Assembly: GCA_022414725.1 (NCBI GenBank)
Contig: CM039462.1
Span: 44,036,993-44,100,992 of the forward strand
Reading direction: 5' to 3'
Length of the DNA stretch: 64,000 nt
From: Microglena sp. YARC
Taxonomy: Eukaryota; Chlorophyta; Chlorophyceae; Chlamydomonadales; Chlamydomonadaceae
This document shows positions 21,948 to 34,700 of this stretch, piece after piece (position 1 is the first letter of the stretch; each line of letters opens with the position of its first letter). Position numbers and translations under genes: made by a program. Under the pieces are notes generated by a model. That model was not told where the DNA came from. It worked only from the letters and a program-made list of their open reading frames with translations, and ran no database searches.

Positions 21948-24900
21948 TTAGGGTTCAAATTTTGGGTCATGAGTGTAGGCAATACCAATATAAGTATGCT
22001 TGCGAAGGTACACCAGAACCCTCAGAGCTGCATTCCAGTGAGCCTGAGTAGGTGCTGCTGTGAATCTAGAAAGTTGACTAACAGCAAAAGCAATATCAGG
22101 TATTGTGCACGTGGACAAGTAGATGAGGCTACCAACCAGAGATGCGTACAAAGTGTTGTTAGGTAGAACAGGACTGCCAATGGCATGAACTGTAACTGAC
22201 TTAGACACCATGGGCACCTCAGACGTAGCCTTCAACTTCTCTTCCCCTGCATTAAGCTTGAACCGCTCAACCATCCCATTAATAGCATTATGCTGACTGA
22301 GTACAATCTTCACACACCGCCCCTCATCATCAAGGGTAACATTACAGTCCAAAGAGAGGAACTGTTCAGGTACTCCCATTTCTGTAATAACCCACCCGTT
22401 ATTACGCAAGATGGTAATAAGTGCATCATAGAGCACGAGCTCATCAACAGCAATCCAAAAGTCGTCGACATATGTCAGGACCCAGGACCACAGGCCATTA
22501 GCATCCAGGCGCACAAAAAGTGCTGGATCAGAGAGCGTCGGTCGGAAACCTGCAAGGCGAAGAACCTGCAGGACATTGTCATGCCAAGCTCTAGGGGCCT
22601 GCTTCAATCCATACAAGCTCTTCACAATGCGACAAACCAGGGGTTTTCCATTAGGCCCAACCTTGATGAAGCCGTCAGGCTGCCTCAAGTACAATTTGAG
22701 GTTGGGATCTATCACTCCATGAAGGAATGCAGTCTTCACATCAATTTGCCTGGAGAACATCTTACGATGAACAACACCTGCAAGTAACACCCTCAAAGTC
22801 GCTTTAGAGGTGACCGGAGCAAAAGTCTGGTCGTACTCAATACCAGGACGCTGCATGTAACCTCTAGCCACAAAACGCGCTTTGTAGCGCTCCACTCTTC
22901 CATCCTTACCCAACTTTTTAGTAAATAACCATCTGGCAGACATAAGTCTGTACTCATCCCAGGATGAGGCTCCAGAATCCAAGTACCATGACCCTCGAGG
23001 GAAGCGATTTCATCTCTCATTGCTAGCTGCCACTCTTCCCTCTCAGGGTTATCGAGCGCTATAGCTTGAGCATAAGAAAGCTCACACTGGATGGAGATAA
23101 AAGCAGCACCAACTGGTTCTGGTACCTCTTCTGCAGAACCATCAACAGACGGGGATGGAGGGGATCGCTCCACCTCATCAGAAGTATCACCAGCAATAGA
23201 AGGAGAAGGGGAAGGAACTAAAACATCAGGAACCGTAACATCTGGCACTGAAGGGTATCGCTTCAATACCGATTCATCTAATAAACCAAACTCAGGAACC
23301 TCCCCACGCATCCTCCCACTTGATCTAACTCCAAGAGCAGAAGGAAGAGGGGGTGGACGAGGCTCCCGAGGTGTAACCTTTGAGAGCAGTGATTGTATCA
23401 CTCTCCCAGGAGGTAGCTCTGGACGTCGAACGTCCGGCGCATCTCCCACATCACCTAACCCAATCCAACCTGGGGCTGGCATGCTCATAGCAGACGCTAG
23501 AGTAGAATCACTGGCTGTATCACTAGAGTCAACATTACCTAAGTCACTAGGCAGTTGCTCATCCCGAGCAATAGGAAGCTGCAGAACCTCAGGCTCGAAC
23601 AATGGGTTACCACTAACAAGGAAAGGAGTCTCTACAATTTTATCTAGGCCGCTAGCTCCACCTTCTCCCCTTAAATCACTAACAGCCAGGACAGAGGGTG
23701 GGAGGATAGAGAATGGAAGGCAGCGAGTCGGAATAATTTCCGCAGTCTTAGTGTCAGGCACAAAAACAGGGGAGACATTGGGGGCAGCAGCCTGCCGAGA
23801 ACGTAGGTTCATATGGAAAACTGCTCCCACATCTGTTTCCATCTGCCCTGAGTCCTGTAGAAGATATTCGAATGCTGCCGGTTCAGTACGCCCCTCAGTG
23901 ACGGCCAAGGGAGAGCCAGAAGCAAAAGAACTCCCATCATACACCAATTGCCCATCGACGGGCACTGGGCCAGTGCCCTCAAAAAAGGTCACGTCACGAG
24001 CCTCAATCACTTTGTGCAACTTTGGAATCCAGACCTGGTAGGCCTTCGACACCACACTATACCCACCAGTCTACCCTGGATACTCTTAGGATCTAATTTC
24101 CCCCGCTTCTTCCCATCTAGTAGGGTTACATAGGCTATACACCCAAAGACGCGGAGGTGGGACACCTCGGGGACGCGCTGATAGAAAAGCTCATACGGAG
24201 TCTTTCCATCTTTCGTCTTTGTGGGTAACCGATTTCGAAGGTACGAAGCAGTCAAGAAGGCATAGGGCCAGAAACCCTTGCTCATCCCTGATTCTATCAG
24301 CATCGTACGAGCCATAGCAGCAACTACCCCATTGAACCTCTCAGCAACCCCGTTTTGCTGTGGGCAATACACGCTACTATGTTTGTACGTCGCATTTACC
24401 TCATGAAGCCAGTCAACAAACCATTTGACCAAAAACTCTTTTGCTTGGTCCCCCTAAGCGTTCGAAATGCTACCCCTAAAAGTTCCGCACTCCACTTCTT
24501 AATCGTAAATTGGATCTGCCATGCAGCATCCGATTTCAGTCTAATCGGAATAACCGCACTCCACCCAGAAAAATCATCAACTATGACAAGAAGATAAAGT
24601 TCCCCTCTCAACCCAGCACTGAACGGCCCCATGATATCAATATGTGTCAATTCGAGCGGCGCGTGAGTATTCCTAGTACGATTTGGGTATGGTTTGCGTA
24701 TGGCCTTACCCAAACAACATGCATCACAAGGGTCATGTGAGAACTTTTGAAGTGCAGCCCTGGTAAAGTTGGGTCCGCCAGTAACAGTGCCGGAGTGCGA
24801 CAACATGTGCATAGCAGGTTGACCAGGATGGCCAAATCTGCGGTGCCATAGTTTCGCACTATCACGACAAGTAACTGTAGGATCGCCTTGACCAGGAGTA

Positions 24901-25415
24901 ACAGTTTCAGCAGAAAACGCCGCAGGAGAGGGTCGAACTCGCGACGCCCGCGGATGAGAATCGCGGATAGGGCAGTGTACCAATTCGAAGTGGTAAACAC
25001 CAGACGTGGTGGCTGGAACAGTCCAAAGAGTTCTAGACCCTCTGGTGGCAATACAACGATCTGCATCAAAACTAATGATACAACCCTGGGACCTAGCCGT
25101 AGCATTTACACTGAGAAGGTTAACAGGACAATTAGGTATGTAGAGCACATTGTCTATGGTAATGGGGGCCTCAAGCCACTCATTACATAGTTCAATGGTT
25201 CCGATACCAACTGCCTGCTGAACAACACCATCTCCAAATCTAACAGAGGGGCAATTTGCCTGATATCTGATGGATTTAAAGAGGGTGACGTCCCCAGTCA
25301 AACTCCGACTAGCCCCACTGTCTAAGTACCAGGTAGCTTCGACACAATCATCAGCCTGAGCAGGCGCCCAGGCTGTTTCAACACTAATGAGAACGGGTAA
25401 GGGGGGTTTTGCATC
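21948..25415 (-). pseudogene. pol: Copia pol: protease, integrase, RT (frameshifted, RNase H lost)
   Basis: It continues in the Gag frame after one TGA. The protease site DSGAS lies at 25322-25308. The integrase zinc region follows (WHRRFGHPG ... CDACCLGK), then the first catalytic Asp in THIDIMGPF and the Glu in CPQQNGVAERFN. Frames change near 24440 (inside the integrase core), 24055 (after GRLVG) and 22960 (before ARWLFTKKLGKDG). RT keeps YKARFVARGY, DVKTAFLHG, SLYGLKQAPRAW and the catalytic YVDD. The sequence ends soon after LVYLRKHTYIGIAY, where RNase H should begin. Plainly inactive. Confidence 0.92.
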
Positions 25416-26996
25416 TCACTTCTTTGCAAGTAGAGCCATCTGAGCCATCAATGCGGTATATTCAGCACGGCTGACTGGTGCAGCTCCTCCTCCACCTCGT
25501 GGTGGTGGCTTCTTCTGACCGCCACGACCTCCACGAGCAGCACCACGAGGGCGAAGCTTCGGGAACTGCGTCCAGCAAGTTTCCGAAGCGTGTCCAGGGC
25601 GAGGGCAGTAGATGCACTGCGGCACTCCACTGCCCTGAGGTAATCCTGCAGCAGCCATTGCTGGCAAAGGGGAGGGTAGGTGAGTGGGGGTTGATTTGAG
25701 CCATGGTGGGTAGTGAGGGTGATTAGACAGCAGCCTCTGGTTTGCTGTGTCTATGGACTCATAACGATATTGCACTTCAGCAAACGTGATCTGATTCTCA
25801 ACAAACTCAGGACCACTGAACATGGTCAGCAAACCAGAAAATCGAGGATGAGATGCACCAGCGATCGCGATCTCAATACATTGAAATTCGGAAACTGTTG
25901 TACCCGATTTGAGTAGCATGAGTGCCAACTTTTTCACCCTATTGAAATAGGTTGTAGGGGATTCAGAGTAGGTCATCTGAACCGCCCTCAAATCAGCTAC
26001 CAGTTTCGGTCCCAATCTACGAGCATGTTGCACTGCCCACGACTCCACCTCATCATAGATCTCCTGACAAGAACCATAGTGCCTAAAGACCTCCTGTAAC
26101 TCCTTGCTCATTGTGAGTAACATGTAGGAAAAAGCCTTTTCCTCATTGCTAACCCACACATCAGAGCCATCATGTAACCTAAGCCTGGCCTCAGCCCCAT
26201 CTAGAGCCCTGATGGCCTCAGCATCAGAAACACGATCAGGAAAATGAAAGTCAACAGGAGGCAGGGGCGTCCTAGAAGCCTGCTTGAGGCGCTGCAATTT
26301 TGACATCTGCTGATTCAGTTCAACTCGGTACGCCTCTACATTCCTATCCATCTCTTCCTCCGTCAACGGAATCAAATCAGGGTCACCCCTCAAATCCCAC
26401 TTGAGCACTGCACTCGCGGACGTCTTACCCGCGAGGGGATTGACCCAAGAACGCCTGGCGGCATTCTCAGCATCAATCCCCGGTTCACCTCCACCTTCTT
26501 CACCAGCAATGCCTGTCACAGAAGAGACCTCAGACGAGTCCTCAGGGAGAGGCTCGTTCCTAGCTCGCTCCTCCAGATCGGCAGGAGTAGGCCTGCCGGA
26601 GCTTCCTGTAGGGCCGAAGGTCCTCATTGAAACAGAGCCACCGGCAGCGAGGACTCCAGCGGTCACAGACGATGCCGAAGGTCCGGCTCCTCCAGCGTGG
26701 GCAGAGCCCCTGGGCGGAGAAATAGAGCGATGAAATGGCCGGCCAGGGTTTACCCCGCCAGCGCGTGTCCACATTGACCGCATGGTTGAAGGCGCTCCCG
26801 CTTGTTGTCGGGAGGTCGATCCAGCCGTAACACGACGTTGTAGCCACTGTGCAACTGCAGGCACAGCGCTCGGGACAACATGGTTGCCAAGGTTCGCCAA
26901 ACGTAACGCAGGAATGACATTGAACAGCCACTCCTCGTAATTCTCGTAGTCGAGTTTGGCGAGGTCCTTAATCATCGACAGGTTGACTGACGACAT
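25416..26996 (-). CDS. gag: Copia Gag polyprotein
   Basis: Open for 526 residues from the ATG at 26996. That start suits copia Gag: MSSVNLSMIKDLAKLDYENY resembles the usual opening that leads to a conserved Trp. A retrotran_gag-like middle region includes SYMLLTMSKELQEVF and TYFNRVKKLALMLL. Near the C-terminus is one CCHC zinc knuckle, CIYCPRPGHASETC, followed by an RG-rich tail (RGAARGGRGG). The frame stays open 38 more codons upstream without an ATG. It ends KK-TGA and pol resumes directly in the same frame. Confidence 0.88.
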   Translation of the reverse strand: MSSVNLSMIKDLAKLDYENYEEWLFNVIPALRLANLGNHVVPSAVPAVAQWLQRRVTAGSTSRQQAGAPSTMRSMWTRAGGVNPGRPFHRSISPPRGSAHAGGAGPSASSVTAGVLAAGGSVSMRTFGPTGSSGRPTPADLEERARNEPLPEDSSEVSSVTGIAGEEGGGEPGIDAENAARRSWVNPLAGKTSASAVLKWDLRGDPDLIPLTEEEMDRNVEAYRVELNQQMSKLQRLKQASRTPLPPVDFHFPDRVSDAEAIRALDGAEARLRLHDGSDVWVSNEEKAFSYMLLTMSKELQEVFRHYGSCQEIYDEVESWAVQHARRLGPKLVADLRAVQMTYSESPTTYFNRVKKLALMLLKSGTTVSEFQCIEIAIAGASHPRFSGLLTMFSGPEFVENQITFAEVQYRYESIDTANQRLLSNHPHYPPWLKSTPTHLPSPLPAMAAAGLPQGSGVPQCIYCPRPGHASETCWTQFPKLRPRGAARGGRGGQKKPPPRGGGGAAPVSRAEYTALMAQMALLAKK

Positions 26997-29900
26997 GATG
27001 CCGAGCTCCTCAACGTCCGCAGTGGCGTACGCTTTAGCGCAACTGATGAGACCTATAACCTGACAGAGTTCAGGGGACGTGAGGAGACCAGGAACGAAGT
27101 GTTTAGACAACTGGACAGTTAAAAGAGCCGAGGGACGCCTCTTGAGAGAGGAGTCCTAACGGCAAACCCCAAAACCCTTAGGTTACGGGAAAGGACAGAC
27201 GCGATAGGTTGCGTAGCCAATAGGCCAGGTAGAACCAATGAACAGCTAAAGCTGACACTGCGCAGCACACACATGCAACACCTTCTCAAAATCCCCTAAA
27301 ATTAACCCGACCTCCGATTGGTCTCATTTTTTCTGCATCAAATTATTACAACTAAAGCCAACCTTCATGTATGCTCTGCATGACAGTAGAGGCACGTTCT
27401 ATACTGCTTTAAACAGCAACACTGCAAAATGTCCCTTATTTGTTTGTTTGTTACTTACTTGTTACTTTGAAAGCAACAAGGCTACAACATAAGTACATAA
27501 CTGACCGCCCGTACATAAGCTTATAATTCCAAAAACCAACAGCACAGGGGGCGGTCAATATAGTTACCGCCCTCAATGTAGGAGAGACTCAAGAGTTACA
27601 CCGAGTCACACAAGTCAAAAACTAGCGTCACGTGAGTGTAACAAAACCGAGTAACCGGGTGAAGAGCCATTTAGCCCTGAAGGGTTCGCGTGAAAGAAGC
27701 ATCCGCCGCAAGCCAACTGTCCATGCAACATGCAACATTCGCGTTTCCGTCCGACCCTGAGACATTGCCTGCAAACTCCCACCGCGGCTGGACCTGCTAC
27801 TTGCGCGCAACGTGCAAATTGCGCAAATGCTAACTTCGAACTACGCAATTGAATTGAACTGGTGCTCTTCAAACCTCTGGATCTGCCAATCTTGCTATTA
27901 ATAGCATGCCTCAGTACTGATCATTCGTTCTGCAGACCTGCGAAGCTTCAAAATGAATAACTATCAGCCCAAGTGGGTAACTCCACCCTGCGAACCTGTG
28001 GAGTTTGGACCAGCGCAGCTTTGAGCTACGTGCTCTGACCTAGGGGCCCATCGCCCGCAACCTGCTGGACGTGCTACTTGCGAACGTGTAAATTGAGCAT
28101 ATGCTGACCTTCGAACTGCGGAATTGATAACTGGTGCACTTCCGACCCCCGTCTCAGCCAAAGTGACTTGCTATTTATAGCTACCTAAGTACTAATCGTT
28201 CCTTCTGCGGAGCTGCGAAGCTACACAAGTAAGAACTAACTCGCTACCCAAGAAGGTGACTCTACCCTGAGAAGCTGCAGAGCTTCGACCAACGCAGCTT
28301 TCAGATTCGTGCTTCGACCTAGGGGGCAGCGGCGTTGCACAATGGTAGCCTCTTATCTCCATTCTCCATGGCCAGGCGCAACTCTAGGCCCAGCCATTCC
28401 AAATCATGGACAGAGCGGCTATTGAGACCCTATGCTCACCCACGGTATTCTCCCAAAGCACATGCCACATGCGCTCCAAAACTGCGCTACTTTCGTGTCA
28501 TACCCACACAACGCATAACCACCCGGCCAGCCCGGGCCAGCCCAATGCATGCCGACCCACGCTACAGGCATCCACCCCGACACACCCGACCACCCCCTCG
28601 CGTCGGGTCAGGCCCAGACCGGAACGGCTCATACTGCCCAGCCCACACATGCAACACCTTCTCAAAATACCCTAAAATTAACCCGACCTCCGATTGGTCT
28701 CATTTTTTCTGCATCAAATTATTACAAATAAAGCCAACCTTCATGTATGCTCTGCATGACAGTAGAGGCACGTTCTATACTGCTTTAAACAGCAACACTG
28801 CAAAATGTCCCTTATTTGTTTGTTTGTTACTTACTTGTTACTTTGAAAGCAAAAGGCTACAACATAAGTACATAACTGACCGCCCGTACATAAGCTTATA
28901 ATTCCAAAAACCAACAGCACAGGGGGCGGTCAATATAGTTACCGCCCTCAATGTAGGAGAGACTCAAGAGTTACACCGAGTCACACAAGTCAAAAACTAG
29001 CGTCACGTGAGTGTAACAAAACCGAGTAACCGGGTGAAGAGCCATTTAGCCCTGAAGGGTTCGCGTGAAAGAAGCATCCGCCGCAAGCCAACTGTCCATG
29101 CAACATGCAACATTCGCGTTTCCGTCCGACCCTGAGACATTGCCTGCAAACTCCCACCGCGGCTGGACCTGCTACTTGCGCGCAACGTGCAAATTGCGCA
29201 AATGCTAACTTCGAACTACGCAATTGAATTGAACTGGTGCTCTTCAAACCTCTGGATCTGCCAATCTTGCTATTAATAGCATGCCTCAGTACTGATCATT
29301 CGTTCTGCAGACCTGCGAAGCTTCAAAATGAATAACTATCAGCCCAAGTGGGTAACTCCACACCTGCGAACCTGTGGAGTTTGGACCAGCGCAGCTTTGA
29401 GCTACGTGCTCTGACCTAGGGGCCCATCGCCCGCAACCTGCTGGACGTGCTACTTGCGAACGTGTAAATTGAGCATATGCTGACCTTCGAACTGCGGAAT
29501 TGATAACTGGTGCACTTCCGACCCCCGTCTCAGCCAAAGTGACTTGCTATTTATAGCTACCTAAGTACTAATCGTTCCTTCTGCGGAGCTGCGAAGCTAC
29601 ACAAGTAAGAACTAACTCGCTACCCAAGAAGGTGACTCTACCCTGAGAAGCTGCAGAGCTTCGACCAACGCAGCTTTCAGATTCGTGCTTCGACCTAGGG
29701 GGCAGCGGCGTTGCACAATGGTAGCCTCTTATCTCCATTCTCCATGGCCAGGCGCAACTCTAGGCCCAGCCATTCCAAATCATGGGCAGAGCGGCTATTG
29801 AGACCCTATGCTCACCCACGGTATTCTCCCAAAGCACATGCCACATGCGCTCCAAAACTGCGCTACTTTCGTGTCATACCCACACAACGCATAACCACCC

Positions 29901-30639
29901 GGCCAGCCCGGGCCAGCCCAATGCATGCCGACCCACGCTACAGGCATCCACCCCGACACACCCGACCACCCCCTCGCGTCGGGTCAGGCCCAGACCGGAA
30001 CGGCTCATACTGCCCAGCCCACACATGCAACACCTTCTCAAAATACCCTAAAATTAACCCGACCTCTGATTGGTCTCATTTTTTCTGCATCAAATTATTA
30101 CAACTAAAGCCAACCTTCATGTATGCTCTGCAAGACAGTAGAGGCACGTTCAATACTGCTTTAAACAGCAACACTGCAAAATGTCCCTTATTTGTTTGTT
30201 TGTTACTTACTTGTTACTTTGAAAGCAACAAGGCTACAACATAAGTACATAACTGACGGCCCGTACATAAGCTTATAATTCCAAAAACCAACAGCACAGG
30301 GGGCGGTCAATATAGCGCGTCGGGTGCAGCCCAGACCTGAGCGGCTCATACTGCCCAGCCCACACAAGCAACACCTTGTCAAAAATCCCTAAAATCAACC
30401 CGACCTCTGATTGGTCTCATTTTTCTGCATTAAATTCTTACAACTAAAGCCAACCTTCATGCATGCTTTGCATGACAGTATAGGCACGTTCAATACTGCT
30501 TAAAAATAGCAACCCTGCAAAATGTCCCTTTTTTGTTTGTTTGTTACTTTGTAAGCAACAAGGCTACAACGTAAGTACATAACTGACCGCCCATGCATAA
30601 GCTTATAATTCCAAAAACCAACAGCTTAGTTAACTAAAT

Positions 30640-31370
30640 TGACCGCCCCTCCATGGGTAGCGACTTCGGTACATCAGGCGTACTGCCGGGTGCGCCAAAC
30701 GGATGCGCCAAACGGATGCGCCAAACGGGTGCGCTAGGGAACCTAAGGGTTCGCCCTTCAAATTGCATTTGGACCGCACCAACTGACGTTTGCAAACGGC
30801 AGGAAGCTCAATAAACTCGCAAAGACAGTCACCTCTTCTCCGACTCGAAGCAAATATCAGACAAGTTGTATTTTCAGTCACGTCACCTCATCTTCCAGGT
30901 AGATTTAAGTCGAACTGCGCCCCGAACCTCTTGACGTTTGAATTCGGCAGTCATCCCGAAGAAGACAGCCTAGTCACTGTCGAAGGGTACACAGCCCCGA
31001 TGTATGTGGTAACGCGCGACTGTGTACCAAAGCGCGGTATACGAGACACACATTTCGCAAGAACAGCCACGAGGGCAGCAACAAGGTTCACGAGGGCAGC
31101 AACAAGGTTAGACCTTTCACACTTAGACCTTTCACACCGCACACCTCACACCGCACACAAAACAACCCTACTTACAGGGGGGCTACCTATCCGGCCATCC
31201 CCATCCCCAGCGGATCCCTTGGTCCAATTGGTCCAATCCAACACAAGGGCGGTCACGCCCTTGTTCACCAGCACAGGCGAGGGGCCCAATGCATCGCATA
31301 TATACGATCGTACTACCAACCTAAACCCTAAACCCCGTTCCGTACCGCTCGACCCTTGACAGCTTGGAAA
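30640..31370. other. Second repeat-type end abutting the satellite
   Basis: Starts TTGACCGCCCCTCCATGG, then GCGACTTCGGTACATCAGGC. The complement of nearly the same sequence closes both copies of the duplication at 51.7-52.5 kb. It includes three copies of ATGCGCCAAACGG and a doubled CACGAGGGCAGCAACAAGGT, then CCTAAACCCTAAACCCC at about 31320. No gene seen. Confidence 0.5.
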
Positions 31371-31739
31371 CAACAATTTTTACAGTTATTGATTAGAGGC
31401 TGCTTCCGTTTCGTTTTCCCGGTGCTTGTTAGTGCGCTCCTAAGCAGCCTAGCACTTGCATATTCCTACGGGCCCTCGGGTTTTTCTACGATAGGTTTCA
31501 CGGGCATATGCTGAACAACCCTGTGGCCTCTCTGAATCAATCAGGGCTAACATTAGTGAGGCTGTAGTGTTATAGTTGCCTAGAATAATCAAGAATGCTG
31601 AAGAGTGTGAAGAGGTGCGAGAAAAGGCGACGCTGCTTGCCTTCTTTTCTGAAAATTACATTTCAAGCTTCCCCTCCGCAACTCATACTACCACGCACCT
31701 CTCGCAGGTTCAGCGCAAAGCTCTTCGCGACGAGCAAGG

Positions 31740-34700
31740 ATGGAACAGCGTGGCGGGGTAAGTAGAAGAACTTTCTCGTGGCGGTGGGACGTTTTCTTCG
31801 TTGTGCATGTTTCTCCTCGTGTGTATCTTCGCAGTCATCTCGTTATTCCTTCCTGAGTTCTTCCTCTGTGCTCTGTGCTGCATGGCTTTCCTCGTGGCAT
31901 GTTTGCTCACGTAATGATCATTGCCGCGCAGATTCCGACAAAAGTTCAGGGACGATTGGCGATGCTAAGAATGATCCCGAATCGAAAGGCATTCCCTCCC
32001 CTTCCCCAATCCCGGCCCCCCCAGCCTCCAGGCGAAATTCGATGCCTGCTACACTCATGTCTCCTCCACAACGTGAGGGGAAAGCTGCTATCCAGGACTT
32101 GCTGAAGGGTCAACCTGGTGCTAAGAAGGAAATGGTGTTTGGACAATACTTTAATCATGCTGACTCACCCAAGAAAGAAGCAACAGCGGCACCTTCAGCA
32201 AGCAGATACATGGTTTCAAGTGCCATGGCAGCCCACAAACAGGAGCTACAACATGTTAGTGCAGGAGTTGGGATCACCCGAGTCTCAGAGGATGAGGAAG
32301 GCATCAGACAGGAATCTGCTAGCACACCCTCCAGTGCTGCCCCTGGAACATCAACTAGAAGCAATCTGAGCTCCCAAACTAATGAGGCAATCCCAGAAGA
32401 GCCCTCTCGGAGCATCTCCCAAGATCTAGCACTTCCGCCTGGGCAGAGCAAGATTATGTCAGTTTCCAAACACCTGCCAGTCAAGATGATGCGAGAAAAC
32501 TGGTCATTGTCTGATTACCAAATAGGGCGCAAAATGTACACTGGCTATGCATCTACTGTCTACCAGGTTGGCTGTTGGGACTCATTTAGATTGTGGAACA
32601 TTCATGGTGTTGTCAACCGTTTAGGAGACACATGTTTAAGTCATCACCCTAAAACATGTGGTCTCACATTTAACATGATAGGTTGCAGGCTCTGTTGAAA
32701 TGTTGGTGTGATGCAGTTTCTTCACTGCTTTTACTTCACCCATCTTCACCCTGGGCACAGATTGAGACTTACCGAGCAGCATGCACTTTTTTCATCCTTC
32801 AAATTTCAAACCTGTTTATGGGCAGGCATACTACCGCAATCACTGCATCCTCAGCAGATGCACTTCCAACTTAAGGTCATCTCCATGATCGTTATTCTAC
32901 ACCAAGTGGCATGTGATCAACCATTGACTGCTCTCGAGAATTGCTTCGGCATCCGCTTGACTAGAATGCCTCTTTTCTTCAGGCTAAATGTAAGAGGTCA
33001 GGAGATCAAGTAGCTCTGAAGGTCTACCACATGGAAAATCTGTGTGAATTGAACCACTACCAGGTGAGAGTGCAGACTGAGTAAAGCTTGTCCTCCAGAG
33101 ATTTTATTTTCCGCTTCCAATTCCGATCGCTACCTGAGACCCCGATTTAGTCAAAATGTTTGCTACCTGAGACCCCCAAACACCCTGGGCCGCCCCTAGT
33201 AAAGCTACTAGGACTCTGTCCCTCGAGGAAGCCTAAACCCATGAAGCTACTAGTTAACCCACTTCTGAACATAACAAAATCTCTTTTTTCCTTCTGTCAG
33301 CAAGTTGGGTCATTGGCAGAGAGTGGATTCCATGTGCGAATGCAAAGTCATTGAAGCAGATTGTCATGCACACTCATTTACATCCATTTACATCCATTTA
33401 CACCCATTTACATTCATTTGCATTCATTTGCGCAACTGATTGGAAGTCAGAACCTCTTCTGCTAGACAGGTTGCCACAGATCACGAAGCTTAATCGAGTG
33501 TTAAGCAACAATCCCCCAACGATGCTAAGGCTGAGTCCCTCCAACAATGCCCCTCTGCTTCTAGGTCCATCGTGAGATCCGAGTCCACTCCACCCTCCAG
33601 CACCAAAACATCATTCACCTCTTCGCTGCGTTCCAGGTAAGTCATATAAGTAAGTCATATAAGTAGGGTAAGTAAGTAGGGGTAAGTAAGTTATTATAGA
33701 TAGGGTAAGTAAGTTAATGTAAGTAGATAAGTAAGTCATATAATAAGTAGGGGTATGTAAGTCATATAAGTAGGGACCGGCATATCATATGATGTCAACC
33801 AACGGCAATCCTGATGTCATATGATGTCATACAAACTGCATCATATGATATTATATATAAATTGTAATTTTAGCCTCGTCAGACTGCCGGCATCATATGA
33901 TACCATAAGATGACATGACAGCATCTGATATCATATTGCCGTTCCCTACATACAAGGACCCATGTGCCAATCTGATCGCACCTGGGTATCCATCAAGATC
34001 ACTTTGCATTCTAGCGCATGACAACGACTAACCACTCGGCATGCTTGCTTAGTCTGTTCTAACTTGTATGTATGTATGCATGCATGTACTAGTACATCAC
34101 CCCCACCCCAATCATAATAGGGTGCCCGTGGGGCTGGGTTACAAAATGGGCTACACATGTGTCCTCACCTCCACCCCTCTCATAAACACATTCATCATGT
34201 TTCCCCCACTTCAAATGCTGACTCATCTGTCCCCCCCCCCCCCCCCCCCCCCTCCCCCCCCCAACTCTGCCCAAACCTTGAGCCACGCCCACTTTCAAAT
34301 CACTCACCCCTTTACCCGCTAACACACACGTACTTCCCTGCTTCTCCTCCCCCATTAATCTGATCTCCACTCGGCCACTTTAGCAGTTGGGTTCAACACA
34401 TGTGATTATGATGTTTCCAGCTGAGTTCGTAACCTCGCAGACGTTAGGAAATGCTAAGACATTTGGCAAATGCAAACGAATGTCTGCGCGGTTTCAGACT
34501 GGGCTGGAAACATCTGAACTTGCGTGAAAACAAAGCTGCTTACCTGTAGCTTCCTCATCGCGCATAGATACCTGGTTGGGCGTGCAAGCTGTTTCCCGAA
34601 AGGGCCTTCGTTCAGTCAACTCTGTCACGCACTCGCTACAGCTCAGTGCAAAGATAACCTTATCATTGCATGGTGGGAGTGGTGTGGTGTGGGGGCGAGA

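Larger units (their letters stand above)
21928..27258 (-). mobile_element. Ty1/copia retrotransposon, decayed, without LTRs
   Basis: It interrupts satellite unit 3. The flanks ..CATACTGC and ACTGCGCAG.. give a 5-bp duplication (ACTGC), usual for copia integration. Gag, protease, integrase and reverse transcriptase are in copia order, but three frameshifts and one in-frame stop break the frame. RNase H is missing and no long terminal repeats are present. A 20-bp sequence (TGACAGAGTTCAGGGGACGT) occurs at the 3' edge (21928) and again near the start of gag (27060). Confidence 0.93.
18101..30635. repeat. Satellite of ~1.37-kb units, interrupted by a copia element
   Basis: Five near-complete head-to-tail units start at 18101, 19489, 20854, 27566 and 28941 with ACCGCCCTCAATGTAGGAGA and end AGGGGGCGGTCAATATAG; lengths are about 1388, 1365, 1376 (without insert), 1375 and 1375. 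A diverged 3' part follows at 30316-30635. Neighbouring units are almost identical; the first and last are more diverged. Inside a unit, ~200-240-bp sub-blocks recur in diverged form (AACCTGTGGAGTTTGGACCA against AAGCTGCAGAGCTTCGACCA, each followed by CGCAGCTTT and GACCTAGGGG). Short open frames repeat in every unit but match no known protein. Unit ends ACCGCCC and GGGCGGT are complementary, so the unit may come from a transposon. Confidence 0.92.

Noticed and set aside
23091..24041. 316-codon plus-strand frame
   Set aside because: Antisense to the copia pol region; Ser/Thr/Gly-rich shadow with no domain.
18161..30244. Short frames recurring in each satellite unit
   Set aside because: They recur because the DNA recurs; on both strands, no domain, and units differ by indels that break them.
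31576..31761. Upstream coding exon of the kinase
   Set aside because: None of its frames with a Met joins the 31932 acceptor in phase; treated as 5' UTR ending at the donor at 31758.
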